Translations under genes and position numbers: made by a program | Notes under the pieces: model-generated | Database searches by the model: none | Told to the model about the DNA's origin: nothing | What the model saw: only the letters and a program-made list of their open reading frames with translations | Assembly: GCA_023213395.1 (NCBI GenBank) | Contig: CM041465.1 | Span: forward strand, 131,199,741 to 131,263,740 | Source: Cycas panzhihuaensis | Taxonomy: Eukaryota; Cycadophyta | Direction: 5' to 3' | Length of the DNA stretch: 64,000 nt | Part shown: in pieces, positions 22,315 to 33,930 of the stretch | Position numbering within the stretch: position 1 is the stretch's first letter | Layout of the letters: each line of letters opens with the position of its first letter

Positions 22315-22807
22315 TATTAGAATATGTGATGTTATTCACATATGGTTAATGTTTAATATCTTTCCACATGATTATAATATTAGTCAAAGTGGCAAAAGTG
22401 CAATTATTAATAGGAACCTCTTATTGGAAGGTTAAAAGACTTTGTAATGTGATAGGCTCATCATAAGATGGATTATCCTATAAATGTGTACACACATATT
22501 TAATAAACATGAAAGTAAAAGGAAAAACTTTATTATGTGATTAATGGAGTCGAGCTAACCTTCAACCTTCTCTCGTAGTTTTTTCCTAGTTTGGGTTTTT
22601 CATATTCATATCTAGTGTCTTGTGGTGATTATGTATGTTCTTATATTTGATCTTATTCTATATAATATTTGTATACATATTCTTATGATGATATATTTAT
22701 GTTGAACATGGCATAACAATGTTGTTGTGAATCCTAGACATGTGCTTGGTTAAGTTTTGTCTTACATATGGTATGAGAGCATGTTATCCATGTACCATGA
22801 TTTAATA
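22315..22807 (+). repeat. 3' LTR of element D
   Basis: Aligns end to end with 18824-19314; starts TATTAGAATAT and ends TTTAATA. Confidence 0.85.
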
Positions 22808-22953
22808 ATGAAGTTGGAATTAGAAGAGTAAAACCATTTGATACTATATCCAACAAACCTATAATAATAAATGAAATTTGTATTTTCCTAGACCATATTA
22901 AATAGTTCTTTCTATTGAGTTGGAGGACAATAGAGTATTGGGTGTGAAGACAT
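22808..22953 (-). pseudogene. Copia B gag, N-terminal part
   Basis: Minus-strand ATG at 22951-22953 opens MSSHPILYCPPTQ; a frame change leads to LNRKNYLIWSRKIQISF and IIIGLLDIVSNG. This matches the usual Copia gag opening LNG.NY..W..KM...L....LW.IV.(D/N)G. The reading meets the D insertion at 22808 and continues at 18823. Confidence 0.72.
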
Positions 22954-23549
22954 TTTATTGATCAAATGAATAATCAAGAGTGCAAAATTTATTATAAATA
23001 CAAACAAGATAGGCCACACAATCACACAAATAAGTCAACAAGATGATAGTAACCATGTCCCTAATTTTAAGACTTCCTTCTACCCCATAGTCCTTTATAA
23101 AACTCAATATATAAATTATAATATTTTTTTTTAATACTTTACAGTAACCTTCTAAGATTCAAAATTTAGTTGTCCTAGAGTCAACAAATAGGTAGAAATA
23201 TAATGTAGAAGTTATAAACAAAAATTTTATCTAGTTATCATATAGAGATTTGGTATAAAAACTTAAATTTGGACTAAAATTTCTCTATGAAATAGCATTA
23301 AAATATATCAAGTCATATACCAAAACGACTATCTCTAAGTCAGGACACCAACAATTTAAACAATTTAAAAAGCTAACTCCTAGAACTCAAGATATTAAAG
23401 GAAATGCATGAGCGCCTTTTTATGAAAAATTAAATTAAAAAGAAAAAAAAAAGGTTTAAGGTTTTACCCCCTTGAGCATTTAGTCGTTGGTCATATCAAA
23501 GTTGCATGTGATTGAGAGCTTATCTGGTAGGAGGCTAGTGAACTTTAAA
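22954..23549 (-). other. Leader of Copia B, part 1
   Basis: Non-coding, AT-rich, with a long A-run region near 23430-23450. Ends at the E insertion. Confidence 0.55.
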
Positions 23550-23554
23550 GAAAT
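23550..23554. repeat. Target site duplication of element E (left)
   Basis: GAAAT, identical to 27620-27624. Confidence 0.9.
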
Positions 23555-23877
23555 TGTCGAAAAATATAAATGTAAGCAAAAGTCGACAGGATCTTTCATA
23601 TCAGGCAGATCATAGTAGAAATCATGCACACAGGATATCAGATTGTCATGGAAAACTCTTACGGGTGAAAACCCACTATAATAATATTATTTATATTTTT
23701 GATAATGTAATATCATTACATAAGGTTGGACTTTAATCTATATTTATAAATCTCAAGTGCCCAAATATAATTACATTTACATCTATCAGCTTACCACTCT
23801 TGAGAATATTCCACCTATATATTAGACACATAAATAGGCCCACTTTATATTAATTGATATATTAACATATTCCAACA
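23555..23877 (-). repeat. 3' LTR of element E
   Basis: Minus strand TGTTGGAATATG ... CGACA. Confidence 0.9.
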
Positions 23878-23890
23878 TCCCCTCTTAATG
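23878..23890 (-). other. Polypurine tract of element E
   Basis: Minus strand CATTAAGAGGGGA next to the 3' LTR. Confidence 0.85.
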
Positions 23891-23959
23891 TAAATGTAGG
23901 GTAACAAGGTTTATCCTTGGGAATAGATCCCCTCTTAAGGATAAACTTACCCAATATAC

Positions 23960-24170
23960 ATGAACATTGATGTAGCGATCTTTAGTTTAAGCTTGGTGAA
24001 TACATCCATAAGTTAATCTCCACTTGGACAATCTTCAACCTATATCTTCCATAATTTGATCTTCTCTCGAGTGTAATGGTGTTATGCCTTGTACGTGCTT
24101 GATTCTTTAGAAATGTTCCAATAGACCTTGCAACCATACAACTCTCTCTGCACCTCACACTTTGTCCATA
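23960..24170 (-). pseudogene. Possible Copia RNase H C-terminal remnant (E)
   Basis: Minus-strand ARTRHNTITLERRSN followed by YGRYRLKIVQVE and, in another frame, a CIHQA..KDRYINV block. These resemble the RNase H end ARTKHIE.H.H.IRE ... L.Y...E...DIFTKAL..D. The position just inside the 3' LTR is right for this domain. The match is weak and frame-broken, and it could be chance. Confidence 0.4.
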
Positions 24171-27100
24171 CAACTTAGCCATATTCCTTTGACTAAACCA
24201 AGAGGTCAAGTTGCTTGATCCATGTGAATCTCCTCTTCAAGACTCTATTAAGGAACGTTGATATCTTATTCATTTGATATGACACCTGACTATCTAAAAC
24301 TGCTAAAATAAGGATCAAACATACCAATAAATATTATAGAGACGGGTGCAAATATATCATCATACCTGAATCCTTCTTTTGCATGAAATCACTTGCTCAA
24401 CAAGCCTTCTAACTTGTAAATTGACGAAGTTCTTTGCTTCAATACAACTCTTCATTGCAAATCTTATCTCATTGGAGCATTGGTGTCTATTACGAGCTTT
24501 GACTGGTATGTTAATCCACATTTTTCAACCATCCTGTAGGTCTTCAACTACTAATAGAACATGGAGTTGTAATACATACCTCATCTCACAATGGTTCCTC
24601 ATCATCAATCTTCTGCTTAATCCTCCTTTTATTTCAAACACGATGCTAGGTAAACAAACCTCCACATATGTTGAATAATAGCTCAAAAAAGTGAAGAAAT
24701 AAAGAATAAAACTTGTAATCAGATGACATTCAACATGATATGTCAACAACTCTTAACATCTACACTAATCATATTGCATTTCCCCTACAAATCATATTGT
24801 AGCTAAGCAACCCATAGGCTTCAAACTCTTGCAATCGTACTACTATAATCTTCATCTAAGATACGTGCACTCTAATGTATCAAAAGAAATAAATGGAAGG
24901 CTTCTTACTTTGTCCAAATACATAATAAGAGGGGAATATATACCACGAACAATTACAACAAGGGATCCCAATACCTATTCACTACAGCTTTTGCCATAAA
25001 TCTATGGGAGGCAAACACTAACCTCACCATCTACATCATGATACCTGCTGCAATGCAATCTTACAGGATAATTGTTTATACCATGACAAAGGCATAACTA
25101 ATTTTAAGGCATCTCGTCTTTAGACCTTTCTATTCACACTTCAAATTTTATCAATTACTCTATCTCAATTCTACATCAGACTTGTTTAGATATGCATATA
25201 TCTGGAACCAACATCAAATAGGGCACAAATCCTTATGATATCATTAGTCCAACTAACCAAGTATAACACTCCATCATAACTGACAACCACTCGTATAAGT
25301 AAATTATGAACTTCATCTTATCTGATGCAATAGAACTCAAATATAATCTGAATAAACACACTCTTTTGCTTAATAAACCACATAGATATGAATTGTGTGC
25401 AATGATCTATGCCACACTAACCAATAGTAATAGAGTTTGCAATACTTGTAGTTAAGGTATCTCGTGCAAACTTGCCCTTCTTTGACCATCTCTCGCCTTG
25501 ATACTCGCTCTCAATCCTCTCTTATATAAATCGCATTCAAAGATGTAACTTAACATCTCATCTTGCCTATTCAAACATGCCCTTCCATACCCTCAAACTT
25601 GCCTAATCAACTTGCCATGTAACTCACATGCAACAAGTACCTCATCACCTCATATCACCCTATCATGCTCTCTTCTTTGCCCATAAAGCTCCTTCATGTA
25701 AGTCACATTCTAATGAGCACTAAGTCACCATATGTCACCCAACATTGCCACAACACCATCAATGAAGCATGCTCAATGCACTCTCTTCACCCATTAAACC
25801 CTGTCATGCAGTTGTATGTAATAAGGGCCATTCACCACCTTACCAAACAATCAAATAAAGTTGCCTCATTCACATCACTATATATCAACATGAAGCCTTA
25901 TAAAATATATTTATGCCACTTTAAAAAAGTATATACATTCATCAAAATGCCAAAATAAGATTACTAAAAAATGCATCAATCGATAACAATGTATATAAAT
26001 AAAAGGGGTACCAATAAAGCAACTCCAAATATGTTAAGGGTGACCTTATATCAAAATGTGAAATAACTTTATAAGATGAGGTACAAATATCAAAATATAA
26101 AGTTGTAAGTTAACTTTATAAACCTAAAGTGGTGAACTTTATATATATAGATAGATAGATAGATGGATGGATGGATGGATAGATAAGATGATATAATAAA
26201 GAGGCAATGCAACAAAATAAACGAGTGACATTGTATATTAAATGTTGGCATTCAAACTTTATAAAAATCAACGTAAAATATAATATATCAAATTGCAACA
26301 GCTACAAATAATTATACTTGAGCGAACTTTGCAAAAGATAAATACTAGCGGTGAACATAATTATAAAGACAGCAAATTCGAGTAAATCTCATGCAGGGAT
26401 CAATCGGTGGCTACTCTGATTTTTATCATACATGCAGGGTCATATCATGAAACTACATAATATTCATGGACAACATCAATAAACACACAAGTTTATAAAG
26501 AAATAGATGGTAGAATATATAATCATAATGGTGACGAATAGCGAGCGTAATAACATAAGCCATATATTAATTAAAGGGATTAATAAAAAATGGCAGCTGA
26601 CATATATGATATACGATTCAATATATCATACAATGTAATATAATAATATAGAGGATATACGATGGGCGATGATATATTGAACACTCAATATATTAATCAT
26701 AGGCAATGAACATAAACTAGCCAGCAATTAAATATACAGGTGATAATATAAATCAAAAACCCTAAAATATCAATCGGGGGATTATATAATGAGCATACCT
26801 TATATTTTTCACTGTATTATTATGACTTACGGACTTGCAATTACTCAACGAAGGCTCTACACTCTCCCACTAGCAATAAAGGGTTGGCAAATATTTGAAA
26901 CAGAGTACACAATTTCTCTTTATACATGGGTAGCCTCAAACACCTTCAAGATTCGACAGAAACACCTTTGGAGATTTGCAAACTCAATAGCATCGTCAAA
27001 CAAGGATCAGGCACCTTTAGCAGGCTTAAATGGGACTCAGATGGATGGCAATAGAGTAATCAGGGTTGCAAATCACCTTCAATTTATATGCACACCTCTA

Positions 27101-27284
27101 TAAGGCTTAGAATACCTGCAAACAAAAACAAAAGACTTATGGGATCCTTCAGTGAATATATGTACCTCTGTGACAATTCTACAGGGTTGTTAGACACGTC
27201 AATCCACTCAGAGCAAGCTAGCATGATCTGACACCAACGATTACGCCATCTGATAATAATACTCTACCTTTGCACGACCTACAA
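24171..27284. other. Interior of element E without recognised coding
   Basis: AT-rich. The longest open frames (25665-25958, 26789-27103, about 100 codons) show no known domain. The interior is shorter than an autonomous Copia would need. Confidence 0.55.
26141..26185. repeat. (TA)n(GATA)n(GATG)n compound microsatellite
   Basis: A TA run followed by several ATAG units and then ATGG units. Confidence 0.95.
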
Positions 27285-27296
27285 GCTTTGATACCA
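27285..27296 (-). other. Primer binding site of element E
   Basis: Minus strand TGGTATCAAAGC adjoining the 5' LTR; the same primer type as element D. Confidence 0.9.
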
Positions 27297-27619
27297 TGTT
27301 GGGAAATATAAATGTAAGTAAAGGTTGTTAAAATCTTTCACATCAGGCAGATCACAACAGAAATCATGTACATGAGATATCAGATTGTCGTGAGAAACCC
27401 TAAAAGGTGAAAATCCACAATAATAATATTATTCACATTTTTTACAATCTAATATTATTACATAAGGTTGGACTTTGATCTATATTTATAGATCTCAAAT
27501 ACCGAAATATAATTATATTTACATCTATCGGCCCACCACTCTCAAGAATATTCCACCTATATATTAGGCACATAAATAGGCCCACTTTACATTAATCGAT
27601 ATATTAACATATTCTAACA
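27297..27619 (-). repeat. 5' LTR of element E
   Basis: Minus strand TGTTAGAATATG ... CCAACA, paired with 23555-23877. Confidence 0.9.
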
Positions 27620-28829
27620 GAAATATCTAATTTGCTTTAATTAAATTAAATTTTAGGAAAAAAAAAAAAAGGTGGTCTAAAATTAGATTTACCTCAACAT
27701 CTCTGTAAATCTAATCTGTATACTAAAAATCGAACTAAAGTAATCAAAATTATATCAACTCAATTGAAATCAATTGATTACAATCATACAATCAAATAAT
27801 TATAAGCTCTTTTAACCAATCTAATGACACTCTTCACATGAACATGACATTGATAACTTCATAACAAATATGAATAGATCCAAAATTCTAACATAAATGC
27901 AATAGCTCACATAGATAGTAGTTCTCCTCGAGCATGATCATGTCAAATGCATGGTGGAAAAATCCATACGAGTGACACGTAGTGGCTAATTTGATGATGA
28001 TGATGATGATGATGATGGTCATGGCTTCTTTAAGCGTAACTCATTGGACTTGAAACAACTAGGAATTCATAGAAGTACTTCATACTTTCTTGTCCTTATA
28101 AAACATATATGGATTGCTTCGAAAAATCTCACGGATGAATGATATATAAATGTAAGGCAAAAATATCTTGATGAGTGCAAATATAAACACAAACATGTGT
28201 TATGATAAATATGTAGCGGTGCTCAATTCTCTCATGCAAACTTAACCCTTTCATAGCTAGGGAAAATTAGCAATGATTGAACAAGATTTCTCCATAGCCA
28301 AATATGCAAACAGGGATGAACAAGCAACTCACTTCTCATACGCAGGGCACTCAATAGATTAACATGCAAATGAAAACAACAAACAAAATGGCCAAACAAG
28401 GATAAATAGACCCAAATGAAAATAAGGGAATGAAACGACTCTGCAAATGAAATTAAATGAACTACAAATGAGATGAAATAACTCTATAAATAAGTGCGTC
28501 TACCAACTCAATCTCACAAGTGCAAATACAACAACAGTAGTAACAACTAACAAAAGCATGTATAATATTCAACAGAACACTATAAATGGGCAATAACTGC
28601 AACACATGTAAGCAGCACATAATAAAGGTATAGACCAGCAATAAACAAAAATACAAATAGGGTTTCCACAACAGACATACAAACAGATCTTCAAATACAT
28701 AACCACATACTAATCCACATGTATTGTAAGTATAATATTGTAATAGTGTTCAGGTTTCACTAAACCTTAAATCAACACAAACAACTAACAACTTCTTCAC
28801 AAAATACTAGCAAATTGGCATAACATTAA
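27620..28829 (-). other. Leader of Copia B, part 2
   Basis: AT-rich, no coding signal. It begins with the right copy of the E target duplication (27620-27624) and contains an A-run (about 27658-27670) and a GAT microsatellite. It is interrupted at 28846/28847 by the outer LINE. Confidence 0.55.
27993..28017. repeat. (GAT)n microsatellite
   Basis: Eight uninterrupted GAT units. Confidence 0.95.
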
Positions 28830-28846
28830 CATAATATTGACACAAA
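28830..28846. repeat. Target site duplication of outer LINE (left)
   Basis: CATAATATTGACACAAA; 14 of 17 positions match 39672-39688, which lies after the LINE poly-A tail. Confidence 0.8.
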
Positions 28847-29735
28847 AAATTGGTTGTCTTGGACAGATACGATTCTGGGTGAATAGAGCAAGCTGCGGCG
28901 CGGTGTATTAGAGTTTACTCGTTGCATCGACTTGGGTTTCTGCGGGAGATCCCTAAGAGGGTTCGACCCAGAGGATTTTGAGGGTGCTACACCCCACTTA
29001 TGATTCTTGGGAGGATAGAAAGCGAATTTGAGCGGTCCCACGCGATGGAATGTATGCATCTCCGGCCAAAGAGAATGGCATAACAAATCCAGTGAGAGCA
29101 AATCCAAATAGGTGAAGTGGGGTGGAAGCTTCTCCCCCAGAACGGAGGACGGCTGTTGTAGGAGAAGGACGTGAACCAAGGGCTTCATGGGAGGACAAGT
29201 GGCTACTACTAATAAAGCCTTACACTCGGTTCAAGGACATGATGGAGGTGAAGGTAGAGGAGCCATTGTTATCCACCCCAAAGTCGAGCCATTACTACTG
29301 GGTGCAAAATGCGAGTTGTTACGGGTCCAAGTGGGCGGTTATACGGAGGATGAAGAGGGCAAAAGAGGAGCCCATTTATCGGTGGGAAGGACGCACTCGG
29401 GGCCCAAACGGTCATATTTTGCTAGAGGCGAGGCATCATGTCTAGGAGCTCCCTCGAGCAAGAAAAGTGGACGGATATCACCTTGAGAAGGAGAGGGCGG
29501 ACACGCATCCGAATCGGAAGGAGGTGAGTCAGAATCGAGATCTCCTTTTGAAGTGGTTGAGGACTGCTTTTGATTCAAATGGTAGCTTTATTTATTTATT
29601 TTTAAATTATGGAGGAAGTCCTGTATGAAAGGAATATGGAATTGAATTAGACTGATTAGCTACAAAACCTTAACCATACTCAAAAACCCCCCCTCAAATA
29701 AAAAATCGTGCCTGGAGGCATTAAGGAACGAAGAA
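28847..29735 (+). other. 5' untranslated region of outer LINE
   Basis: Clearly richer in GC and CpG than the flanks. In plant L1 elements this region holds an internal promoter, but I see no defined promoter motif. Overlapping open frames on both strands (28826-29188 minus, 29122-29445 and 29187-29486 plus, 29339-29578 minus) reflect GC content and lack known domains. Confidence 0.6.
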
Positions 29736-30755
29736 GTGAAGAAATTCTACATAGACCTTATCATAGAGGAGGATCATATCAAAATCCTTGTACCTAAAAG
29801 ATTGTCTGATCGGATGGAAAAACATTGGAGAGACAACTTAGTGGGGCTCTTTTTAGACCCTAGGCCAAAGGTTAATCCCATAAGAAAATGGGTAACCCAG
29901 AGATGGAAGTTGAAAGGCCCGATGGAGGTTATTCTACTCCCAAAAGGGTGTATGCTTTTCAAGTTCACATTTCAAGAAGACATGGTAAATGTATTATTAA
30001 AATCACCCTGGATAATGAGGAGAAGGGCGGTGTTCATAGAGAAATGGCACCTGGATTTTGATGTGGCTAAGGGCTCCATCAAGCAAATTCCCTTTTGGGT
30101 TCAGTTACTAGGTTTCCCACTTCTAGCATGGGATCTAGATGTTATTAGAGGGGCAGCAACGGCTATAGGACTTCTCCTAGCAGTGGATTTAGCCACAAAG
30201 AACAGGAGTTGATTAGTGAATACTAGGTTCTGTGTTCTGGCCAGAACAGATAAGCCCCTTCCTAACCAGGGGATAATCGATGGGTTCATGTGGAACAAAG
30301 AACAAAAACTAATGTATGAGCTTGAAAATATGAGATGTCTAAAGTGTAAATGTTTGGGTCACCTCTCTCATAGTTGTCTAAGGCCAAATTCTATGATGAC
30401 CTTTGACGATGAAAAGAAAAAGGATAATGAGGAGCTGAGTAGTCTCAAAGAGGGCTTGGAAGAGGTAGAGGGGAATGAAAAAGCCCAAATAGACGCTGGA
30501 TGGGAGCCAAATCTAAGAGAGGTTGGGCAAGAACTTAATCTAATAGAGGTAGGAAAGGACCTAAACTTGGACGAAGAAGATACTCTTTTCAAAGAAGGGG
30601 AGAACGAACTAAGGGCCCCCCTAGACCTTACACAAACCCAACCCAAAGAGCTCCATCCCAAAAACATAAGCAAGGAGATTATTAAAGAAATAAAATATAT
30701 GAGGGAGCTTCCTCAAGGGGTAGGAAGACCTTCCCCAGATAAACAAGATGAGTAA
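29736..30755 (+). pseudogene. LINE ORF1 (nucleic-acid binding), one internal stop
   Basis: 339 codons in one frame, interrupted only by TGA at 30210-30212. Residues 1 to ~155 form a DUF4283-like domain (PRPKVNPIRKWVTQRWKL, LPKGCMLFKFTFQEDMVNVL, VFIEKWHLDFD, IPFWVQLLGFPLLAWD). A complete CCHC knuckle CLKCKCLGHLSHSC follows at 30336-30377. The tail (30400-30755) is strongly acidic, with a thrice repeated E(V)G.(D/E)LNL motif. ORF1 proteins of plant LINEs bind the element RNA. The frame begins at a GTG here; the true start may be upstream, where the frame stays open to about 29660. This is the best preserved part of the element. Confidence 0.85.
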
Positions 30756-31016
30756 AGGAAACTTGAGAAGGTCTAGAAGGTAAGAGAAATAGGGATCCAG
30801 GAAGAAGCAAAGGAACTAGATCATACCAAGGGGCCCGATTTCGGAAGTGAGAAGAGGCCTAGGAGGCCATCATCAAAGGTGTTGCAAGAAAGGGGGGCAA
30901 TGCTTCAGATAGATAAAGGAACATAGCACACTCTAAGACACAGAGGAGGAGGGCAGGGACCCAAACTAAGAAGCAAAAGTTGTTGAGGTCCGGAGAGGAG
31001 AGAGGGATGAGTTAAC

Positions 31017-31640
31017 ATGAAACATGCCTACTAAAATATATGGGGCATAAATGCCCCTTCAAAGTACAGAATGGTAAAAGAGTTGCATGTCCACCTCGAG
31101 TTGGATATCCTTCTTATCCAAGAGACTAAATTGGTAGCTGAGAATAGAGAAAAAATAAAGAACAGAGTATGGAGGGGAGTCGAGTGGATTGCCTTAGATG
31201 GGTGCATGGGCTCAGGTAGATTATCCACTGTGTAATCTGAGAGGTTAGGAGGGAGAGGCCTGTCACACCGAGGAACACCTTATATCAAGTTGGTTGACTT
31301 GCAAAAAATCAAACATCAAGTGGTTGGTATCAAATATTTATGCCCCCCTAACACAGGAGGGGTAGAATCGATTATGGGCTAGGCTATTGGAGGCCCATAA
31401 GGAGTGGTTGGGCCCTTAGTTGATTACAAGTGATTTTAATACAGCCCTATCCCCTAAGGAAAAGAAGGGTGGGCAAATCAAGTGAACAAAAAGCATGGAT
31501 GATTTAGGGGGTTTTTATGCAGAAGGGAGGTTTGATGGATGTCTCCTTAAGAGGCCCTAAGTTTACTTAGTCAAATAGAAGATTGGGGGTAAATCATATT
31601 CAGATCAGATTATACAGAGTATTAGTCAACTATGCTTGGG
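31017..31640 (+). pseudogene. Outer LINE ORF2: endonuclease domain
   Basis: APE-type endonuclease: NAPSKYRMVKELHVHLELDILLIQETKL (31050-31135) holds the QET catalytic Glu. The middle is decayed (SDFNTAL-like sequence near 31430-31450, KKGG near 31465), and the LDRVL region near 31600-31630 reads IRLYRVLVN. It would nick the target DNA to start reverse transcription at the site. Multiple stops and frameshifts. Confidence 0.75.
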
Positions 31641-31684
31641 CAACATCATTTTGGAAGCTCTGCCAAAATCGGTCTCGGACCATT

Positions 31685-31700
31685 CCCCCCCCCCCCCCCC
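31685..31700 (+). repeat. Poly-C run of 16
   Basis: Sixteen consecutive C inside ORF2, in place of the SDHxP part of the endonuclease; the surrounding SAK..GLGPF and APFHFELMW codons fit the LINE. Confidence 0.9.
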
Positions 31701-33196
31701 GTGCTGGGATTCAATGAAAATCAAGGTCATACGGGAGCCCCTTTCCACTTTGAGTTGATGTGGGCAAAAGACCTAGGCCTTTGCAATCTAATTGCAGAGT
31801 GGTGGAAGATCCTTATTCAAGGTTGTGCAATGTTTGATTTTCAAAAAAACTGAACTAGGTGAAGCATCAAGTCAAATAATGGAATAAGAAATCCCACAAG
31901 GATATCTTTGTCATAAAGAACCAGATCATGGGGGATCTAAAGGCACTAGAGGAGAAAATTCAGGAGGAAGGGAGATCTCTTTCCCTTGGGAGATTTCTTT
32001 CCCTGGACCAGAAGGAAAAAAGCCTCCTTACCGAAATGGAGGGAGTTTTGGCCAAGGAGGAAATCTTATTGAGACAAAAGTTTAGGGCCATGTGGCTTAC
32101 CAAGGGAGATAGAAACACAAAATTCTTCCATATGACAACTTTGAAACACAGAACTTGTAATCAAATCAAAACTTTGGTTAATAATGATAGGGAGGAAATA
32201 TCGGAGCAAAAAGCTATTAAGGACGCAGTGGTGGATTATTTCAAGGACCTATTTAATGAGCCAAGGTGTGTGGATGAGGAAGCCAGGAGAGAGTTGTTGG
32301 CCATGATCTCCAAAAAGGTTGGAAATATTATGAACAGAGCTTTAGAAGCCCCTTTCTCAATGAAGAGATGAGGAAAGCCATTTTTGGCATGAAAAGAGAG
32401 AAAGCTCTCAGTCTTGATGGCTTCTCTCCTGGGTTTTATCAGGAGTATTGAAATATTATTAAAGATTACCTCCTAGAGGTTGTGATGGAATTCTTTGAAA
32501 ATGGCAAGATCCATGGAGAATGGAAGGCCACTTTCCTAGTTTTAATACCAAAGAAAAGTGATGCAAAAGGAATGGAGGACTTCAGGCCTATCAATCTGTG
32601 CAATGTGAAGTACAAAATCCTTGCCAAGATTCTAGTTAACAGGCTAAAGAAAATTCTCCCTAGGATTATAGGCCCAAGTTATGATGGATATGTAAAAGGT
32701 AGACAAATTTTGGATGGAATCATTGTGGTTCACAAAACGGTCCATTCGACCTCTTAGAGGAAGGAGGCCAATATGATCATTAAGATTGACCTCTCAAAGG
32801 CTTATGACGAGGTATCGTAGGGGTGCTTGATAGATTGCATCAGAGCCTTCAACTTTGGAGACTAGTGGAGGAACTAGATAGAGAGTTGTATCTCAAAGTC
32901 GAGTTTCTTAGTGATTGTAAATGGCACCTCCTCAGCTTTTTTCCTAGGCTTTAGAGGTTTGAGACAAGGGGACCCCTTAGCCCCTTACCTATTCATCATC
33001 GTGGTCAAACTGATGGGCAGATACATGGAGGAGGCCAGGAAAATCTAGAAGATAGCAGGCCTAAAGCCCACCTTGGGCGTTAATAATATTGTCCACCATC
33101 ACTTTGTTGATGACAATATTCTCCTAAGTAGAGCATCCACAAAGGAAGTCAGAGCTATAAAAGCAAAACTTGCAAGGTTTGAAGCAGCAACAAATC
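31701..33196 (+). pseudogene. Outer LINE ORF2: linker and reverse transcriptase, 5' part
   Basis: An open run 31928-32371 has the usual pre-RT sequence (LAKEEILLRQKFRAMWL, KGDRNTKFFHMTTLKHR). RT follows: FLVLIPKK and DFRPINLCNVKYKILAKIL (32530-32640), KIDLSKAYDEVS (32780-32820), GLRQGDPLAPYLFIIV (32950-33010) and the catalytic FVDDNILLSRAS (33100-33140; family FADD). In-frame stops at 32755, 32818, 32863, 32875 and 33046 are all TAG; those at 32818, 32863 and 32875 fall where L1 RTs have Trp. The domain is cut at 33196 by the inner LINE and resumes at 37417. Confidence 0.88.
33182..33196. repeat. Target site duplication of inner LINE (left)
   Basis: The last 14 bases, AGCAGCAACAAATC (33183-33196), are identical to 37403-37416. 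Confidence 0.92.
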
Positions 33197-33203
33197 TAGG
33201 GGC

Positions 33204-33930
33204 TTGAATGCCCCTTCGAAGCAAAGAATAATTAAGGATATGAGAGCCAGATATCAGTTGGATCTCTTATTTTTGCAGGAAACAAAGTTATCCAGGGAGA
33301 ATGGATTAAAGATTAGAAACAAAATCTGGAAGCATGCGGAAGGCACCGAGAGGGACTTTAGTCAAGGGGCCGGAGGGCTGATGGTCCTGTGGAACCCTGC
33401 TATCTGGTCAGGAGAAATCTTCATGATGGAGGACTCCTTCATCTCGGTTAGATTAACAAGCAAAATCAACAGTTTTACATGGTTGGCCACCAACGTATAT
33501 GCCCCAACTCATCAAGCTGCTAGGAAGGGGCTATGGGACAGATTGATTGAAGCCCATAGAGACTGTCGGCTCCCATGGCTGCTGGCGGGTGATTTCAACA
33601 CGGCTCTATCCCCTGGTGATAAGAAAGGCGGTATCGGGGGCTGGACCTCTAGTATGGCGGATTTTGGTGATTTCCTTCAGCGTGGGGGTTTGGAAGATGT
33701 TAGGCTTAGGGGGGCTTCTTACACCTGGACTAACAAGAGGCTGGGGGACCACCATATTCAAATCAAGCTTGACAGGGTCTTGGTGAATTACGATTGGATG
33801 AGGAATTTCGCTGACTTTGCGCTTGAAGCTTTACTAGGATCGATTCGATCACTCGCCTCTTCCGCTCCAATTTTCGGATCTAGCTAAATTCAACGGCGCC
33901 TTTAGATTTGAATTAATGTGGCTTCGCCAT
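33204..33930 (+). pseudogene. Inner LINE ORF2: endonuclease domain
   Basis: 227 codons are open (33204-33887). APE-type catalytic residues are visible: QET (Glu at residue 26), NVYAPTH near residue 95, GDFNTAL (Asp130, Asn132) and LDRVLVN (Asp190). The closing SDHSP motif is present but in the +1 frame (GATCACTCG at 33847-33855), so one small indel lies between 33780 and 33846. The true ORF2 start is missing through truncation. Apart from the frameshift this domain would be complete, which makes it the best preserved endonuclease in the window. Confidence 0.88.

Larger units (their letters stand above)
18824..22807 (+). mobile_element. Non-autonomous LTR retrotransposon D
   Basis: Two LTRs, 18824-19314 and 22315-22807 (491 and 493 bp, roughly 80% identical by eye), flank ~3.0 kb. 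A primer site follows the left LTR (19317-19328) and a polypurine tract precedes the right LTR (22304-22314), so it reads on the plus strand. The internal part has no gag or pol motif in any frame; with the inserted SINE removed it is ~2.7 kb. It interrupts gag of Copia B. Target duplication is eroded: GTAAA (18819-18823) against ATGAA (22808-22812). Confidence 0.85.
23555..27619 (-). mobile_element. LTR retrotransposon E, intact ends, almost no coding sequence
   Basis: LTRs of 323 bp at 23555-23877 and 27297-27619 (about 85% identical by eye), an exact 5 bp target duplication, a primer site (27285-27296) beside the right LTR and a polypurine tract (23878-23890) beside the left one; it reads on the minus strand. 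The 3.4 kb interior carries only one faint Copia RNase H-like stretch. It is either a decayed Copia with internal loss or a non-autonomous derivative. It is inserted in the leader of Copia B. Confidence 0.9.

Noticed and set aside
29122-29486. Two overlapping plus-strand open frames of ~100 codons, and a 120-codon one on the minus strand, near the start of the outer LINE
   Set aside because: They lie in the GC-rich LINE 5' UTR, overlap each other on both strands and show no known domain; chance open frames are expected at this base composition.
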